Origin: Demequina litorisediminis
Lineage (GTDB): Bacteria > Actinomycetota > Actinomycetes > Actinomycetales > Demequinaceae
Direction of reading: 5' to 3'
NCBI RefSeq assembly: GCF_030161615.1
Contig: NZ_BSUN01000001.1
Span: 2,542,001-2,606,000, forward strand
DNA: 64,000 nt
Shown piece after piece: positions 10,539 through 29,894 of this stretch. The stretch's first letter is position 1, and every line of letters begins with the position of its first letter. Under the pieces are notes generated by a model. It worked only from the letters and a program-made list of their open reading frames with translations. It was not told the DNA's origin and did not search any database. The position numbers and the translations under genes are program-made.

Positions 10539-10645
10539 GCACTCCAGGCTAGCGAGCCGCGAGGCCTCTCGCGTCCGCGGAAGCGGGAAGGGTATGTCAC
10601 ACTAGTCGGCGTTGAATACTCCACCTGGACTATTGGGAGGGTGCC

Positions 10646-11255
10646 GTGCCCGAGAGGCTGACCCCGTTGGCGGTCTGCGCCCTCGCGTTGCTCGCAGAGC
10701 GGCCCATGCACCCGTACGAGATTGCCCAGCTTCTCCGCGCTCGCGGGCAGGACCAGGACGTCAAACTCCGCATCCCGAGCCTCTACCACGCGATCGAGCG
10801 CCTGGAGCGAGACGGACTTATCGAGGTTTCAGGCGTCGACCGCGAGGGCAACCGGCCCGAGCGCACTACCTATCGGCTCCTCAAGGCTGGGCGCGACGCG
10901 ATGGAGCGCCAGGTCATCGTGTGGCTGCAGGCCCCCCGCGCCGAGTTCCCCGTGTTGCCCGTCGCCGTGGGCGAGGCGCACTTTCTGACCCGCGCAGAGG
11001 TGGAGCGGGTGCTCGCTGAGCGGCGTGACGCCGTCGCACGCGAACGTGCCGCCGTGCGGGTATTTCAGGAGGCGGCGCTCGACAAGGGCGTGCCGCGGCG
11101 GATGCTCCTGGGCAAGGAGTTCACCCTTCATCGTCTCGACGCGGAGCCTCGCGTGGGTCGACTCTCTCCTGTCCGATCTCGCGAGCGGGGCCCTTGACTG
11201 GGAAGCCCCGTTCCGCACCCCCACCCCCACCTCTCTTGACAAGGAAAACGCGTGA
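10646..11255 (+). CDS. PadR-family transcriptional regulator
   Basis: 202 residues. The N-terminal winged helix reads LTPLAVCALALLAERPMHPYEIAQLL; the wing is IPSLYHAIERLERDGLIE; a C-terminal coiled-coil dimerisation region follows. GTG start with GGGAGG 5 bases upstream. AGCCT at 11145-11149 shifts the frame; correction gives DAELAWVDSLLSDLASG. The stop overlaps the GTG of the MFS exporter gene, so this is most likely the local repressor of that efflux pump. Confidence 0.88.
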
Positions 11256-12760
11256 CCGAGTCCTCACCCCGCGTCGCTGACGCCACCGCCGAACAGAACC
11301 CCTGGCCGGCGCTCTGGGCGCTCATGATCGGCTTCTTCATGATCCTGGTGGACGTGACGATCGTGTCGATCGCGAACCCCTCGATTCAGGCATCGCTCGA
11401 TGCGTCAACGACCCAGGTCCTGTGGGTGACGAGCGCCTACCTGCTCACGTACGCCGTGCCGCTACTCATCACGGGCCGCCTCGGCGATAGGTTCGGGCCC
11501 CGCCGCCTTTACCTCATCGGCCTCGTCGTGTTCACCATCGCATCGTTCGCTTGCGGCATCGCGGACCAGCTTCCCGGCTCTGGCATTGCCAACCTCATCG
11601 CCTTCCGAGCCGTTCAGGGCTTTGGTGCGGCGATGATGAGCCCTCAGACCATGGCCGTCATCACCCGGCTGTTCCCCGCGTCACGCCGTGGCACCGCGAT
11701 GGCGCTGTGGGGAGCGACCGCAGGCGTTGCCTCCCTCGTGGGTCCGCTCCTTGGCGGATTCCTTGTTGACGGTCCCGGTTGGGAGTGGATCTTCTTCGTC
11801 AACGTCCCCATCGGCATCGTCGCGTACGTGATGGTCGCTCGCCTGGTGCCCGCGCTGCCCACCCACGCCCACGAGTTCGACTGGTGGGGCGTGGCGCTGT
11901 CCGCCGTCGGCATGACGCTGCTGGTGTTTGGCATCCAGGAAGGTTCGAGCTTCGACTGGAACGGCTGGGTGTGGGCGTGCATCGCCTCCGGCGTGATCGT
12001 GATCGCCCTGTTCCTGTGGAGTCAGGCGCGTCACCGCGGGGAGCCGCTCCTGCCGCTTGCCCTGTTCCGCGACCGCAACTTCTCGCTGGCCAACGGTGCC
12101 ATCGCCCTGGTGGGCTTCGCCGTGACGGCACAGTTCATCCCCATCGTGTACTTCCTTCAGACGGTGCGCGGCCTGACGCCCACCGAGTCGGCGCTGATGT
12201 CCGTGCCCACCGCGGTGGCGTCGATCGCCCTGTCGCCGGTGGCCGGCCGCCTCGTCGATCGCCTCCACCCTCGAGTGCTGGCGGTGCCGGGACTCCTGCT
12301 GAGCGGCATTGGCCTTGTCGTGTACTTCTTCCTGATGACGCCCGATGTGCCCGTGCTCTGGCTTCTGGTGCCCGCGGCTTTGGTGGGAATCGGCAACTCC
12401 TTCATGTGGGGGCCGATCTCGTCGACCGCTACGCGCAACCTGCCGCCGCGCGATGCGGGAGCAGGCTCGGGCGTCTACAACACGACCCGTCAGGTGGGTT
12501 CCGTGCTGGGTTCCGCCGCGATCGCGACCCTCATGTCGAGTCGGCTTGCCGCCGCGCTCGGCGACGGCGGAGCGCCCGCGATGTCCGCCGAAGGCTCGGG
12601 GGCGCTGGCGCTGCCGGAGCCGCTGCTCGAGCCGTTCTCCACGGCGATGGCGCAGTCGCTGCTCCTGCCTGCCGCGGTACTGCTGGTGGGCGCCGTCATC
12701 GCGGCGTTCTTCGTACTGCCCGACTACATGGCGGACAAGCGCACCGCGCCCGCGTCCTAA
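11252..12760 (+). CDS. MFS drug efflux transporter (DHA2, 14-TM type)
   Basis: 502-residue exporter of the EmrB/QacA type, about 14 membrane segments. Visible motifs: VTSAYLLTYAVPLLITGRLGD (motif A region), FRAVQGFGAAMMSPQ, and the motif C-like GATAGVASLVGPLLGG. The frame is intact, and the single AGCT at 11559 is also intact. It forms a PadR-regulator/efflux pair. Its stop overlaps the stop of the convergent GNAT gene. Confidence 0.88.
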   Translation: MTESSPRVADATAEQNPWPALWALMIGFFMILVDVTIVSIANPSIQASLDASTTQVLWVTSAYLLTYAVPLLITGRLGDRFGPRRLYLIGLVVFTIASFACGIADQLPGSGIANLIAFRAVQGFGAAMMSPQTMAVITRLFPASRRGTAMALWGATAGVASLVGPLLGGFLVDGPGWEWIFFVNVPIGIVAYVMVARLVPALPTHAHEFDWWGVALSAVGMTLLVFGIQEGSSFDWNGWVWACIASGVIVIALFLWSQARHRGEPLLPLALFRDRNFSLANGAIALVGFAVTAQFIPIVYFLQTVRGLTPTESALMSVPTAVASIALSPVAGRLVDRLHPRVLAVPGLLLSGIGLVVYFFLMTPDVPVLWLLVPAALVGIGNSFMWGPISSTATRNLPPRDAGAGSGVYNTTRQVGSVLGSAAIATLMSSRLAAALGDGGAPAMSAEGSGALALPEPLLEPFSTAMAQSLLLPAAVLLVGAVIAAFFVLPDYMADKRTAPAS

Positions 12761-13267
12761 AGAAGGCCGTCGACGGTCCGCGACAGCAGCGCCACTCGCG
12801 CGGTGCCGTCGAGGATGTCGTGCTCCGCGAGCCTGGCGGAACCCGAGTGCCTCGTGGAAGGACAGCGAGCGGGGATCGGCGGGGGCCACCGAGACCTCGG
12901 TGGTGACCTCCGTGGCGCCGCGCTCACGGGCACGCTCAAAGACGGACTCGTACAGGGCGCGGCCCACGCCGGTGCCGCGTGCCGCTCCCGAGACGACGAT
13001 CCGGTCGATGTACTGGTGACGCGTGCCGCGGTCCTCGAACCACCGGTAGTTGGGAGACGCGTAGGGCGTGCCCGGTCCGAGGCTCAGCAGGAAGGCGATG
13101 GGGTCGCCGGTCCGGTCGCAGGCCACCAGAGCCACATCGCACCAGCCGCGCAACTGCGCCAGGCTCTCCTCAGTTAGGGGGTGAATCGTGGGCGCTGCGG
13201 CGTTGTTCAGGCGCAGCACGGCATCGAGATCCTTGTCGCGCATCACGCGTAGCCGCAGGTACCGCAT
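12757..13267 (-). CDS. GNAT-family N-acetyltransferase
   Basis: About 169 residues. Acetyl-CoA-dependent acetyltransferase fold: RLRVMRDKDLDAVLRLN at the N terminus, YIDRIVVSGAARGTGVGRALYE containing the acetyl-CoA binding R/Q-x-x-G-x-G/A pattern, and SLSFHEALGFRQ near the end. AGCCT at 12830-12834 shifts the frame; restoration gives GFRQLAEHDILDGTARVALLS. Divergent from argC, 127 bases away. Substrate unknown. Confidence 0.82.
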
Positions 13268-13364
13268 GGGCACATTGTGCCGTGGCCGTGTCACGAACGT
13301 GTGACAGGGGCGCGTCCATGTGGTGGCGGAGGTGACGGCGCGCCGCGCGCGACGGTCGTCGAAC

Positions 13365-13394
13365 ATTCATGCATTCGTCTGTATAGTTATGCAC
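13365..13394 (+). promoter_or_regulatory. argC promoter with probable ArgR operator; leaderless start
   Basis: ATTCATGCAT at 13365-13374 and TTATGCA at 13387-13393 form an AT-rich inverted pair (TGCAT-N14-ATGCA), resembling ARG boxes, in otherwise GC-rich DNA. TATAGT at 13382-13387 fits a -10 element and lies 7 bases before the argC ATG, with no ribosome binding site. The transcript probably starts at or next to the ATG. Since argR is in the same operon, autorepression by arginine is expected. Confidence 0.6.
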
Positions 13395-14439
13395 ATGGCA
13401 CTCAAGGTCGCAGTCTCTGGAGCCTCCGGATACGTCGGCGGTGAGGTCCTGCGCGTCTTCAGCGAGCACCCTGACGTCGAGTTTGGGGCACTGACCGCGC
13501 ATTCCTCCGCCGGCGATCGATTGGGGGTGCACCAGCCGCATCTGCGTCTCCTCGCGGAGCGAGAGATCGTCGAGACGAGTGTCGAGACCCTCGCGGGTCA
13601 CGACGTCGTGGTGCTCGCGTTGCCGCACGGCACCAGCGGCGCGATCGCGGCCCAGTTGCCGCCCGAGACGCTCGTGCTTGACTGCGGAGCCGACCACCGG
13701 CTTTCCTCAGCCGATGCCTGGGCGGAGTACTACGGCGGGGATCACTCGGGGACCTGGCCGTACGGCATGCCCGAGCCTCATCACGCCGACGGGCCATCAG
13801 CGCGACGCGCTGGTGGGAGCCAAGCGCGTCGCGGTGCCCGGCTGCAACGTCACCGCCGTGACCCTTGGCCTCCAGCCCGGCGTGGCCGCAGGAGTCGTTG
13901 ATCCGACGGACCTCACGGCCGTCCTCGCCGTCGGATACTCCGGCGCGGGCAAGAAGCTCGCGACCAACCTGCTGGCGTCGGAAGGGCTCGGCGCCGCCAG
14001 CCCCTACGCCGTGGGTGGCACGCACCGCCACATCCCCGAGATCGTGCAGAACCTTGCCGTCGCGGGCGCCGACGACGTGCGGATCAGTTTCACTCCCACG
14101 CTCGTCCCGATGGCGCGCGGCATTCTCGCGACCATGACCGCCCCGCTGGCCGCAGGGGCCGATGCGGACGCGGTGCGCGCCGCCTGGGAGACCGCTTACG
14201 CCGACGAGCCATTCGTCCACGTGTTGCCCGAGGGGCAGTGGCCGTCCACCGCCGCCACCCTCGGAGCCAACACCTGCCTGGTGCAGGTCGCCGTGGACAA
14301 GAAGGCGGGCCGTGTCGTCGTGGTCTCCGCCATCGATAACCTCGTCAAGGGCACCGCGGGAGCGGCCCTGCAGTCCATGAACATCGTGCTGGGGTACCCC
14401 GAGACCACCGGCCTGCAGCCTCCAGGAGTCGCACCGTGA
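13395..14439 (+). CDS. argC: N-acetyl-gamma-glutamyl-phosphate reductase
   Basis: Third step of arginine synthesis: NADPH-dependent reduction of N-acetylglutamyl phosphate to the semialdehyde. Corrected length 347 residues. It shows the Rossmann motif [14 protein letters not shown] at the N terminus, the catalytic cysteine in [13 protein letters not shown], and [16 protein letters not shown] at 13774-13778 breaks the frame; AGCT restores [19 protein letters not shown]. It heads the arg operon and overlaps argJ by ATG/GTG-type 4 bases. Confidence 0.95.
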
Positions 14440-15565
14440 GCGTGACCGCAGCGAAGGGCTTCGTCGCCGCAGGCGTCGCGGCCGGGATCAAGTCCACCGG
14501 TGCCAAGGACGTCACCGTCGTCGTGAACGATGGCCCCGGCCACGTCGCAGCGGGCGTCTTCACCACCAACCGTGTCGAGGCCGCGCCGGTGACGTGGTCC
14601 CGCGAGGCCGCCTCAGACGGGCGTCTCGACGCCGTCATCTTGAACTCGGGCGGCGCCAACGCCTGCACCGGTCCCGAGGGCTTCGCGGATACCCACGCCA
14701 CCGCCGAGCACGTCGCCACGGCGCTGACCGCCGCGGGCCGCGACGTCGCGGCGGGCGACGTCGCCGTGTGCTCCACGGGGTTGATCGGCGTCCGCCTCCC
14801 CATGGACTCGCTCCTCGCCGGCGCCGACGCCGCGATCGCGGAGCCTCAGCGCCGAGGGCGGCCAGGCCGCCGCCGAGGGCATCATGACCACCGACTCCGT
14901 GTCCAAGACCGCCGTCGCCGAGCGCGGCGCCTGGACGGTCGGCGGCATGGCCAAGGGTGCCGGCATGCTGGCGCCCGGCATGGCGACAATGCTGTGCGTG
15001 GTCACCACCGACGCGGTGGTGGATGCCGAGACCGCCAAGGCGGCCCTCGCATCGGCCGTCGCTGCGACGCTCAACCGCGTCGACTCGGACGGGTGCATGT
15101 CCACCAACGACACGGTGCTGCTGTTGTCGTCGGGCGCCTCGGGTGAGACTCCGGATGCGGCCGCCTTCGAGGCGGCGCTCACGGAGGTCCTGGCGAGCCT
15201 TGCCCGCCAGGCTCGTCGCCGATGCCGAGGGTGCCAGCCACGACATCGCCGTGACGGTGCAGGGCGCGACCAGTGAGGCGGCGGCCGAGGCCGTCGCCCG
15301 CGCGATCACGCGCTCCAACCTGTTCAAGACGGCGATCTTCGGCAACGACCCCAACTGGGGCCGCATCATCTCCGCCGCTGGCACCGTGCCCGCCGACGTC
15401 GCACCGTTCGATGCCCGTACGCTCGACGTGTGGGTCAACGGTATTCAGGTCTGCCGCGCCTCGGGCGTGGGGGAGGACCGCGATCTCGTGGATCTCACCC
15501 CCCGCGAGGTCACCGTGGTCGTTGAGCCTTCACGCGGGCGACGCGTCGGCAACGATCTGGACTAA
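14436..15565 (+). CDS. argJ: Glutamate N-acetyltransferase / amino-acid acetyltransferase (bifunctional)
   Basis: Recycles the acetyl group from N-acetylornithine to glutamate and can also make N-acetylglutamate. 375 residues after correction. The self-cleavage motif [15 protein letters not shown] is at about residues 172-186, with cleavage expected before the Thr; GANACTG and CSTGLIG are upstream. Two AGCT insertions: AGCCT at 14842-14846 and AGGCT at 15209-15213. GTG start overlaps argC. Confidence 0.94.
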
Positions 15566-15611
15566 CGACCTCACTCACGACTACGTCCACGAGAACAGCG
15601 CGTACAGGCTC

Positions 15612-16532
15612 ATGAGCACAGACATCGATTACCCCGACCTCACCCCCCAACAGAAGGTGGGCGTCCTCATCGACGCCATGCCGTGGATCGAGCAGTTCAG
15701 CGGCTCGATTGTCGTCATCAAGTACGGCGGCAACGCGATGATCGACGACGAACTCAAGGCGGCCTTCGCCCAGGACGTCGTCCACCTGCGCCTGCTGGGC
15801 CTCTCGCCCGTGGTGGTCCACGGTGGCGGCCCCCAGATCAACGACATGCTCGGCCGCCTTGGCATCGAGTCCGAGTTCCGCGGTGGCCTGCGCGTCACCA
15901 CGCCCGAGGCGATGGACGTGGTCCGCATGGTGCTGACCGGCTCCGTGTCGCGCGAGCCTCGTCGGTCTGATCAACGACCACGGACCCCTGGCCGTGGGCC
16001 TCTCGGGCGAGGACGCGGGCCTACTGCAGGCCAAGCGTCGCACCGCTCAGATCGATGGCGAAGCCGTCGACGTCGGTCTGGTGGGTGACGTCGTCAAGGT
16101 CAACCCCGCCGCGATCGAGGACATCATTCACGCGGGCCGCATCCCCGTGGTCAGCACCGTCGCGCCCGACCTTGACGATCCGACTACGGTGCTCAACGTC
16201 AACGCGGACACCGCCGCGGCAGCGATCGCGGTCGCGTTGCGCGCCCGCAAGCCTGGTGATGTTGACCGACGTCGAGGGCCTGTACGCCAACTGGCCGGAC
16301 CGCACCTCGCTGGTGCGTCGTATCCACGCGTCCGACGTCGAGAAGCCTGCTCCCGAGCCTCGCCTCCGGCATGGTGCCCAAGATGGAGGCATGCCTGCGA
16401 GCGGTGCGCGGTGGCGTGCCTCAGGCGCACATCATCGACGGACGTGAGCCCCACTCGGTGCTGACCGAGATCTTCACCACCTCCGGCATCGGCACCATGG
16501 TGCGCCCCGACGACACGGATCTATGGGCATGA
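15612..16532 (+). CDS. argB: Acetylglutamate kinase
   Basis: Phosphorylates N-acetylglutamate; usually the arginine-feedback point in linear/cyclic pathways. 305 residues. Visible: [10 protein letters not shown] (phosphate-binding), [21 protein letters not shown], and [11 protein letters not shown]. Three AGCT insertions at 15955-15959, 16250-16254 and 16344-16348. ATG 15612 is the first good start but has no clear ribosome binding site, and the 46 bases after argJ include another AGGCT just before ATG, so the true start could be slightly upstream. Stop overlaps argD ATG. Confidence 0.94.
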
Positions 16533-17767
16533 GCGGCCTGAGCGAGCACGGCGAGGGTGGTCTCGAGCGCGGGGCCGTCGATCTCCAGCGGTATGGCCAC
16601 GCCCTCATGGGCACGTTCGGCGTGCCGATGCGGGTGCTGACCAGGGGAGAGGGCTCATACGTCTGGGACGCGGACGGCAACCGCTATCTCGACCTCCTCG
16701 GCGGCATCGCGGTGAACGCCCTTGGTCACGGACACCCCGCGTGGGTCGAGGCGATTGCCTCGCAGGCCGCGACGTTGGCGCACGCTTCGAACTTCTTCGC
16801 CACCGAACCGCAGATCGCACTCGCCGAGCGCCTGCTTGACCTCGCGCAGGCACCCACGGGCTCGCGCGTGTTCTTCGCGAACTCGGGCACGGAAGCCAAC
16901 GAGGCCGCCATCAAGATGGCCCGCAAGACCGGCAAGGGCACCATCATCGCGCTCGAGGGAGGCTTCCACGGCCGCTCCACGGGTGCGCTCGCCCTGACCT
17001 ACAAGGAGGCCTACCGGGCCCCCTTCGCCCCCTCATCGGTGACGTGGTGTTCGTGCCTGTCAACGATGAGCAGGCGCTGGCCGATGCGGTGGCGACCCAT
17101 GCGCAGGACCTTTCGGCGATCATCGTCGAGCCGATCCAGGGTGAGGCGGGCGTGATCCCCCTCACGCACGGCTATCTGGCCCTGGCGCGCGAGGCTCACC
17201 CGCAGGCACGATGCTCTCCTGGTGTTCGACGAGGTCCAGACGGGTGTCGCCCGCACGGGCGCGTGGTTCGCTCACCAGGCTCCACGGCATTCAGCCCGAT
17301 GTGATGACGCTCGCCAAGGGACTCGGTGGCGGCTTCCCGATCGGCGCCGTGGTTGCGTTCGGCGACCGAGCAGGGACGATGCTCGGCAAGGGCGAGCACG
17401 GCACCACCTTTGGTGGAAACCCGCTGGCCGCTGCCGCCGCACTGGCCACGCTGCGCGTGATCGAGGACGAGGACCTCATCGCCAACGTCAAGGCGGTCAG
17501 CGCCCACCTCAGGGAGCGCCTCGAGGCGATGGTCGGTGTGGTGGAGGTGCGCGGAGAGGGACTGTTGCTTGGCATCGGCCTTGCCGCGCCCGCATCGGCC
17601 GAGATCGCTCAGGCGGCCGTCGCCGCCGGCTTCATCGTCAACCCGCCGAGCCCCGACACGATCCGCCTGGTGCCCGCGCTCACCCTGACCACCGCCGAGG
17701 CGGACACGTTCCTCACCTGGATCGAGGGCCACCTGGCCGCGCATCCCCTGAACGAAGGAGGCCGGTG

Positions 17768-17768
<1 letters not shown>
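16529..17768 (+). CDS. argD: Acetylornithine aminotransferase
   Basis: PLP enzyme converting N-acetylglutamate semialdehyde and glutamate to N-acetylornithine. 412 residues. [16 protein letters not shown] and [18 protein letters not shown] are present; [15 protein letters not shown] carries the PLP-binding Asp, and [14 protein letters not shown] the PLP lysine. The frame is broken by a shortened C-run (17028-17032) and by AGGCT at 17192-17196 and 17277-17281. Stop overlaps the argF start. Confidence 0.95.
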
Positions 17769-18699
<931 letters not shown>

Positions 18700-18704
18700 T
18701 CCCC

Positions 18705-19196
18705 GTGGCACAGACGATCCCCGCGACGAAGGCCGCTCGGCAGGCCCTCATTCGCCGCATCATCGAGACCGAGGCGGTGCGCTCCCAGGGCGAGCTCGCG
18801 CTGCGGCTCGAGCAGCAGGGGATCCACGTCACTCAGGCGACCCTGTCGCGCGATCTGGTCGACATCGGCGCCATCAAGGTGCGAGGACTCGGTGGGGCAC
18901 ACGTGTACGCCACCTCCGACTCCTTGACCGCCACGGAGGACACGGACCAGCGACTCACCCGCCTGTGTGGTGAGCTCCTGCTGGCCGCGGATGGTTCCGC
19001 CAATCTCGCGGTCATCAGGACGCCGTCGGGCGCCGCCCAGTACCTCGCGAGCGCCATCGACCAGCACGACGACGCGGCGATCCTGGGCTGCGTGGGCGGA
19101 GACGACACGATCATGGTCATTTCGCGCGAGGCCGATGGCGGACTCCGCCTTGCCCAGCGCTTCCTCGAGCGAGCCGCGGGCGGCGGCCACTCGTAG
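18705..19196 (+). CDS. argR: Arginine repressor
   Basis: 163-residue arginine-responsive repressor. The N-terminal winged helix contains SQGELALRLEQQGIHVTQAT followed by LSRDL; the C-terminal hexamerisation/arginine-binding part ends GCVGGDDTIMVISR. GTG start 6 bases after argF stop. The frame is intact, and both AGCT sites inside it (18792, 18972) read correctly. Likely acts on the box upstream of argC. Confidence 0.95.
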   Translation: MAQTIPATKAARQALIRRIIETEAVRSQGELALRLEQQGIHVTQATLSRDLVDIGAIKVRGLGGAHVYATSDSLTATEDTDQRLTRLCGELLLAADGSANLAVIRTPSGAAQYLASAIDQHDDAAILGCVGGDDTIMVISREADGGLRLAQRFLERAAGGGHS

Positions 19197-19274
19197 GCCG
19201 TTCGCCCCTCGCCCCAGCAATCTTCCGGCCGTGAGCCGGCCCCCATCACGGACTATTTCAAGGAGACAGACAAC

Positions 19275-21927
<2,653 letters not shown>

Positions 21928-21933
21928 TCGCTC

Positions 21934-22489
21934 GTGGACGTCACCATCGAGGCGCTTGCCTCGCGGATCCTTGCGAGCGAGCCGACGGCCGGTGGTGCAC
22001 GCATCGTCTTGATTGACGGACCGGCGGGAGCGGGAAAGACCACCCTCGCGCGGCGTCTTGCCGAGCGCCTTGACGATGCGCCCGTGGTGCATGCGGACGA
22101 CATGTATGAGGGCTGGTCGGGGCTGCCCTCCTTGCACGGGGTGCTGTGCGACCGCGTGCTCGTCCCTCTCGCACGTGGCGAGGAGGCGCGCTTTGCGCGG
22201 TGGGACTGGTACCGCGGCGAACGTGGCAATGAGATCACCGTGCCTGCCGCCGAGGTCGTGGTGATCGAGGGAGTGGGGGTCGCCCAACGCTGCGCGCGCG
22301 ACCTCGCGAGCCTTCGTGATGTGGGTGGAGGCCCCGGAGGACCTGCGCCACGGACGATGGCTTGAGCGTGAGGGAGCAGACACCGAGCCCCAGTGGCGGG
22401 CGTGGGCCGCAGCCGAGGCACAGCACTTTGCCGCCGAGGGGACGCGTGGCGCCGCGCACGTCGTGGTGGATGGCGCCGGTCCGGTGTGA
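21934..22489 (+). CDS. Uridine kinase-like P-loop NTPase
   Basis: About 184 residues. Walker A is IDGPAGAGKTTLAR near residue 28; HADDMYEGWSGL follows, as in uridine/phosphoribulokinase-like ATP-binding proteins. GTG at 21934 is the assumed start. AGCCT at 22309-22313 shifts the frame; AGCT restores RDLASFVMWVEAPEDLRHGRWLER. Substrate not determinable. It could instead be fused to ArgH if the CGA codon at 21925 is real. Confidence 0.72.
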
Positions 22490-22521
22490 GCGCGGAACGG
22501 TGCGGAAAACGGTGCGAGTAT

Positions 22522-22655
22522 CTGAGATTCCTCTCAGGTCACGGCGCATAATCTCGAACTAGTCGCTGGGTATGCGACGACCGCAGTCGGTAGGACCCTC
22601 ATGGATGTCCACCCCTCAGCGCCGACGAGCGGGCACAGAGCGCGTACCCAGCGAC
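22522..22655 (+). other. Structured intergenic region upstream of tyrS
   Basis: The 246-base gap before tyrS holds a short hairpin (CTGAGA 22522-22527, TCTCAG 22532-22537) and a long-range inverted repeat GTCGCTGGGTA (22562-22572) / TACCCAGCGAC (22645-22655). CACAAT about 10 bases before the tyrS ATG could be a -10 element. I see no T-box antiterminator sequence. Confidence 0.35.
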
Positions 22656-22735
22656 GACTCATGTCTGGGGTGTGTCCGCGTCAATGGCGCCGCGGACGCT
22701 TCACTACCGCATCGGCCTGGCACAATGGCCTCACC

Positions 22736-23997
22736 ATGACAGAGCACATCCTCGACGAGCTCGCCTGGCGCGGGCTGATCTCTCAGACGACCGGTGACGA
22801 TGAGCCTGCGCGCGGCTCTGGACGAGGGACCGATCACACTCTATTGCGGGTTTGATCCCACGGCGCCGAGTCTGCACCACGGACACTTGGTGCAGTTGGT
22901 CCTGCTTCGGCACCTGCAGCGTGCTGGTCACCACGTCCTGCCGCTGGTCGGCGGCGCCACCGGCATGATTGGGGACCCACGTATGTCGGGGGAGCGCGTC
23001 CTCAACACCCGCGAGACTGTCTCTGAATGGGTGGACCGTCTGCGCGCACAAATCTCCCGGTTCCTCGACTTCGAGGGCGACAACCCGGCGCAGATGGTCA
23101 ACAACCTTGACTGGACGGGCAGCCTGACCGCCATCGACCTTCTGCGCGAGATCGGCCAGCACTTCCGCCTGGGCACGATGATTGCGAAGGACACGGTGGC
23201 ACGCCGTCTCGCGTCCGACGAAGGAATCTCGTACACCGAGTTCGCCTATCAGGTCCTGCAGGCCAACGACTACCTCGAACTGCACCGTCGTCATGGCGCG
23301 AGCCTTCAAACCGGCGGCAATGACCAGTGGGGCAACCTCCTTGGTGGAGTGGAGCCTCATCCGCAAGGCTGAAGGTGCCTCCGTCCATGCCATGACGACG
23401 CCGCTCATCACGAAGGCTGACGGCACGAAGTTCGGCAAGACCGAAGGTGGCGCGGTGTGGCTTGCACCCGACCTCATGAGCCCTTACGCCTTCTACCAGT
23501 TCTGGATCAACACCGAAGATGCGGATGTCGTTCGCTTCCTCAAGATCTTCACGTTCCGTTCGCGCGAGGAGATCGCAGAGTTGGAGCGTGTGACGGCCGA
23601 GGCGCCTTTCAAGCGTGAGGCGCAGCGGACCCTCGCACACGACGTCACCTCGTTGGTGCACGGTGTCGAGACGGCCGATGCCGTGGTCACCGCGTCGCAG
23701 GCGTTGTTCGGCCGTGCGGAGTTGTCCGAGTTGGACGAGCCCACCCTTGCCGGCTGCGCGGCTGAGTTGGGTTCGGCACAGATCTCCGTCGACACCCTCG
23801 TGATCGACGCACTGGTCGATGCGGGAATCGTGGCGTCCAAGTCGGATGCGCGTCGTGCGGTCCAGGACGGCGGGGCCTACGTCAATAACGTGAAGGTGGA
23901 GAGCCTCGACATGACTGTCTCCGCTCATCCCGCTCTGGCGGGTGGGTGGTTCGTCCTACGTCGCGGAAAAAAATCCGTGGGACTTGTTCGGGTGTAA
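22736..23997 (+). CDS. tyrS: Tyrosyl-tRNA synthetase
   Basis: Charges tRNA-Tyr. 419 residues. HIGH-like motif PSLHHGHL near residue 45, [13 protein letters not shown]-like KFGKTEGG, and a C-terminal S4 RNA-binding domain ([18 protein letters not shown]). AGCT gains at 22803-22807 and 23353-23357. No ribosome binding site; possibly leaderless. A terminator hairpin follows within 15 bases. Confidence 0.95.
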
Positions 23998-24010
23998 CGC
24001 TCTCGATCCG

Positions 24011-24052
24011 AACCCCTGGCAGCGCGTTCAGCGCGTCTGCCAGGGGTTTTGT
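24011..24052 (+). terminator. Rho-independent terminator of tyrS
   Basis: AACCCCTGGCAG (24011-24022) pairs with CTGCCAGGGGTT (24037-24048), followed by TTTGT. Confidence 0.85.
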
Positions 24053-24571
24053 CGTTTGCGAGAGTGCGACACGCCCGGGATTCACGCGATTTGACGGGAC
24101 CCCGTTCAGGCCCGTAATGTCTTCCTTGCTGCCGAGGAAGGGAGCGCGGGACAAGAGAGCGAAAGTCTCGAGGCCCGCCCCGCCAGACAGCCAATCTCCA
24201 CTGAGAACCCCGGGTCGCTGAAGCGTGCTCGAGGGTGTAAAGTAGAGAGCCCTGGATGAAACACGGTAAAAAACCGAGCCGCGAGGCCGATTTGACACCG
24301 CGAATCAAACAGTGTAAGTTAGAAGGGTTGCCCCAAATCCGAGCCGAAAGGCAAAGATGAGGTGCGCTTCCGATCTTTGAGAACTCAACAGTGTGCCACA
24401 TAGTCGATGCCAAAACCTCCGGCATCTGCCTCTTGATAGAGGTGTGATGTACGGATTCCTTTGGTAATGAAATGAATGTCAGTGACATTTGTTCTCTTGC
24501 TAGAGATTAAACCTGGTTCTTTGGAACCTACTTCGTTTGTTGATGAGCCTTTCGGGGTTTGTTGAAAAGCA
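24053..24571 (+). promoter_or_regulatory. rRNA operon promoter and leader
   Basis: This 520-base stretch holds no gene. TTGACA (24292-24297), a 17-base spacer and TAAGTT (24315-24320) form a good promoter about 250 bases before 16S. Downstream, TTTGAGAACTCAACAGTGTG (about 24376-24395) matches the leader block common in actinobacterial rrn operons, and GTTCTCTTGC near 24491 may be part of the antitermination/processing region. The first 230 bases show nothing that I can name. Confidence 0.7.
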
Positions 24572-29597
<5,026 letters not shown>

Positions 29598-29671
29598 ACA
29601 ACATTACTTTTGCTACGCGTCCACTATGCGGTTCCCGAGAAACGGGTGAACCAACACCACAATCTCCATAG

Positions 29672-29792
29672 AGTTACCGCAGCCATAGCGGCAGGGAAAC
29701 GCCCGGTCCCATCCCGAACCCGGAAGCCTAAGCCTGCCAGCGCCGATGGTACTGCACCCGCCAGGGTGTGGGAGAGTAGGACGCTGCGGGAC
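29672..29792 (+). rRNA. rrf: 5S ribosomal RNA
   Basis: Recognised by CGGTCCCATCCCGAACCCGG and CAGCGCCGATGGTACTG, closing with the complementary end about 29780-29790. AGCCT at 29725-29729 replaces the normal GGAAGCTAAG. Confidence 0.93.
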
Positions 29793-29802
29793 ATATTTCA
29801 AC

Positions 29803-29840
29803 GAAGAGCCGCCCCGATGACGGGGCGGCTCTTCGGCTTT
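29803..29840 (+). terminator. rRNA operon terminator
   Basis: GAAGAGCCGCCCCG (29803-29816) pairs with CGGGGCGGCTCTTC (29821-29834) around a 4-base loop, then CGGCTTTG. Confidence 0.9.
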
Positions 29841-29894
29841 GTGTACACAATTGCATCGAGACGGGCCGCCCACTGGCCTGCTGAACGGAGCATC

